Source: Pedobacter mucosus (GTDB lineage: Bacteria > Bacteroidota > Bacteroidia > Sphingobacteriales > Sphingobacteriaceae). Taken from it: DNA of 64,000 bases. Below, piece by piece: positions 63,135 to 64,000 of the stretch (its first letter is position 1; each line of letters starts with the position of its first letter). The translations under genes were made by a program, and so were the position numbers. Location: assembly GCF_022200785.1 (NCBI RefSeq), contig NZ_CP087585.1:3286001-3350000 (forward strand), given 5' to 3'. Under the pieces are notes generated by a model. The model made no database searches and was not told the DNA's origin. It saw only the letters and a list, made by a program, of their open reading frames with translations.

Positions 63135-64000
63135 TTACTCTTCGTCTAATTTAAATTTAGACAGGTTCATACCAAATGATAAACCTTTTGATTTTACTAA
63201 TTCTTGAATTTCAGTAAGTGATTTTTTACCAAAGTTTCTGAATTTTAACATATCAGCAACATCGTAAGAAACCAAATCAGCTAAAGTACGGATATCAGCA
63301 GCTTTTAAGCAGTTTAATGCCCTAACTGAAAGATCCATATCCACTAATTCAGTTTTAAGGATTTTACGCATATGTAAAATTTCCTCATCAACTTCTTTAG
63401 TTTCTTCTTTTGCTTGAGATTCTAATACCAAGTTTTCATCAGAGAACAACATAAAGTGTTGGATAAGAATTTTAGCCGCTTCTTTTAATGCTTCTTCTGG
63501 ATGAATTGAACCATCAGTAGAAATGTCTAATATCAATTTCTCATAATCCGTTTTTTGTTCAACACGGAAGTTTTCAATTGTATATTTTACATTTTTAATT
63601 GGAGTGTAGATCGAATCAATTGCAATAACACCTACAACAGCATCAGCAACTTTATTTTCCTCTGCAGGAACATAACCGCGACCTTTATTAAGTGTTAATT
63701 CAACTTCTAAAGTAACAGATTTGTCCATGTTGCAAATAACATGCTCAGGATTTAAAACTGTAAAGTTGTTAGAGAATTTAGTGATATCACCAGCTTTAAA
63801 CTGATCTTGACCGTTTACGATAATAAAAACTTTCTCAGCATCACCAGAATCACCAGTCTTCTTAAAACGTACTTGTTTCAAGTTCAAAATGATATCTGTT
63901 AAATCTTCTACTACACCTTTCATGGTAGAAAATTCATGAGATACGCCTGAAAAACGAATAGTAGTAATAGCATAACCTTCTAACGAAGAAAGTAAAATTC
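63135..64000 (-). CDS. rpoA: DNA-directed RNA polymerase alpha subunit (5' end outside the window)
   Basis: The reading frame continues to the right edge with no start inside the window: residues upstream of the internal ATG at 63923 ([20 protein letters not shown]) are classic RpoA N-terminal domain sequence, so 63923 is not the start. The amino-terminal domain mediates dimerisation and beta/beta' assembly. The C-terminal domain, after [18 protein letters not shown], contains [21 protein letters not shown] and [22 protein letters not shown], which contacts upstream DNA and regulators. About 40 residues are missing. Confidence 0.96.
   Translation of the reverse strand, partial: ILLSSLEGYAITTIRFSGVSHEFSTMKGVVEDLTDIILNLKQVRFKKTGDSGDAEKVFIIVNGQDQFKAGDITKFSNNFTVLNPEHVICNMDKSVTLEVELTLNKGRGYVPAEENKVADAVVGVIAIDSIYTPIKNVKYTIENFRVEQKTDYEKLILDISTDGSIHPEEALKEAAKILIQHFMLFSDENLVLESQAKEETKEVDEEILHMRKILKTELVDMDLSVRALNCLKAADIRTLADLVSYDVADMLKFRNFGKKSLTEIQELVKSKGLSFGMNLSKFKLDEE

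Noticed and set aside
63135-63923. ATG at 63923 as the start of rpoA
   Set aside because: The in-frame codons upstream continue with conserved RpoA N-terminal sequence to the window edge, so this is an internal methionine.

Overview
The window looks like a chromosomal segment of a Bacteroidota bacterium, most likely family Sphingobacteriaceae (Pedobacter-like). The evidence is low GC content, AT-rich spacers, a SusC/SusD pair, a DUF5606 protein, a DUF6067-type glycosidase, Bacteroidota-style -7 promoter boxes (TAnnTTTG), several dispersed intergenic repeat families, and the rpoA-rplQ end of the ribosomal protein operon at the right edge. No tRNA, rRNA, CRISPR array, transposase, integrase or phage gene was recognised.

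Layout. 0-5 kb: gpsA, a periplasmic adaptor and a TolC-family channel (no inner-membrane pump beside them), and a divergent polysaccharide deacetylase. 5-9 kb: aconitase between two repeat-packed spacers. 9-20 kb: a GH1 beta-glucosidase, a membrane-bound MutS-like ATPase, rlmH with an unannotated 42-residue membrane protein, a DUF5606 protein, a cyclophilin, a secreted protein of the family labelled asparagine synthetase B, two outer-membrane barrels, a purine nucleoside phosphorylase and lpxK. 20.5-25.3 kb: a SusC/SusD nutrient-uptake pair. 25.5-30.9 kb: a tightly overlapping seven-gene biosynthetic operon (flavoprotein, methyltransferase, type III polyketide synthase, FabZ-like dehydratase, FabF-like ketosynthase, acyl carrier protein, phosphopantetheinyl transferase). 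31-41.6 kb: pruA, a repeat array, carbonic anhydrase with a SulP transporter, an acyl-CoA carboxylase beta subunit, an MFS transporter, a GNAT acetyltransferase and an M42 peptidase. 42-50.3 kb: an HTH regulator, a DUF6067 glycosidase, a GMC oxidoreductase with its subunit-3 partner, and a methyltransferase. 50.6-64 kb: a DUF1304 protein, dnaK, a NahK-like sugar kinase with a nucleotidyltransferase, a HerA-like ATPase, a CbpA-type J protein, an S9 peptidase, rplQ and partial rpoA.

The most interesting system is the 25.5-30.9 kb operon. It combines type III PKS, methyltransferase and flavoprotein hydroxylase, the enzyme set known for phenolic lipids and alkylquinones in actinobacteria, with its own ketosynthase, dehydratase, ACP and PPTase but no ketoreductase. 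The inferred product is a lipid-tailed aromatic compound; the actual product cannot be read from sequence. Other points of note are two sigma-54-type promoter matches (dnaK and an outer-membrane barrel gene), a helically phased direct repeat upstream of susC, a dispersed hairpin repeat family of about 75 bp found at five loci, and a probable amino-sugar salvage pair.
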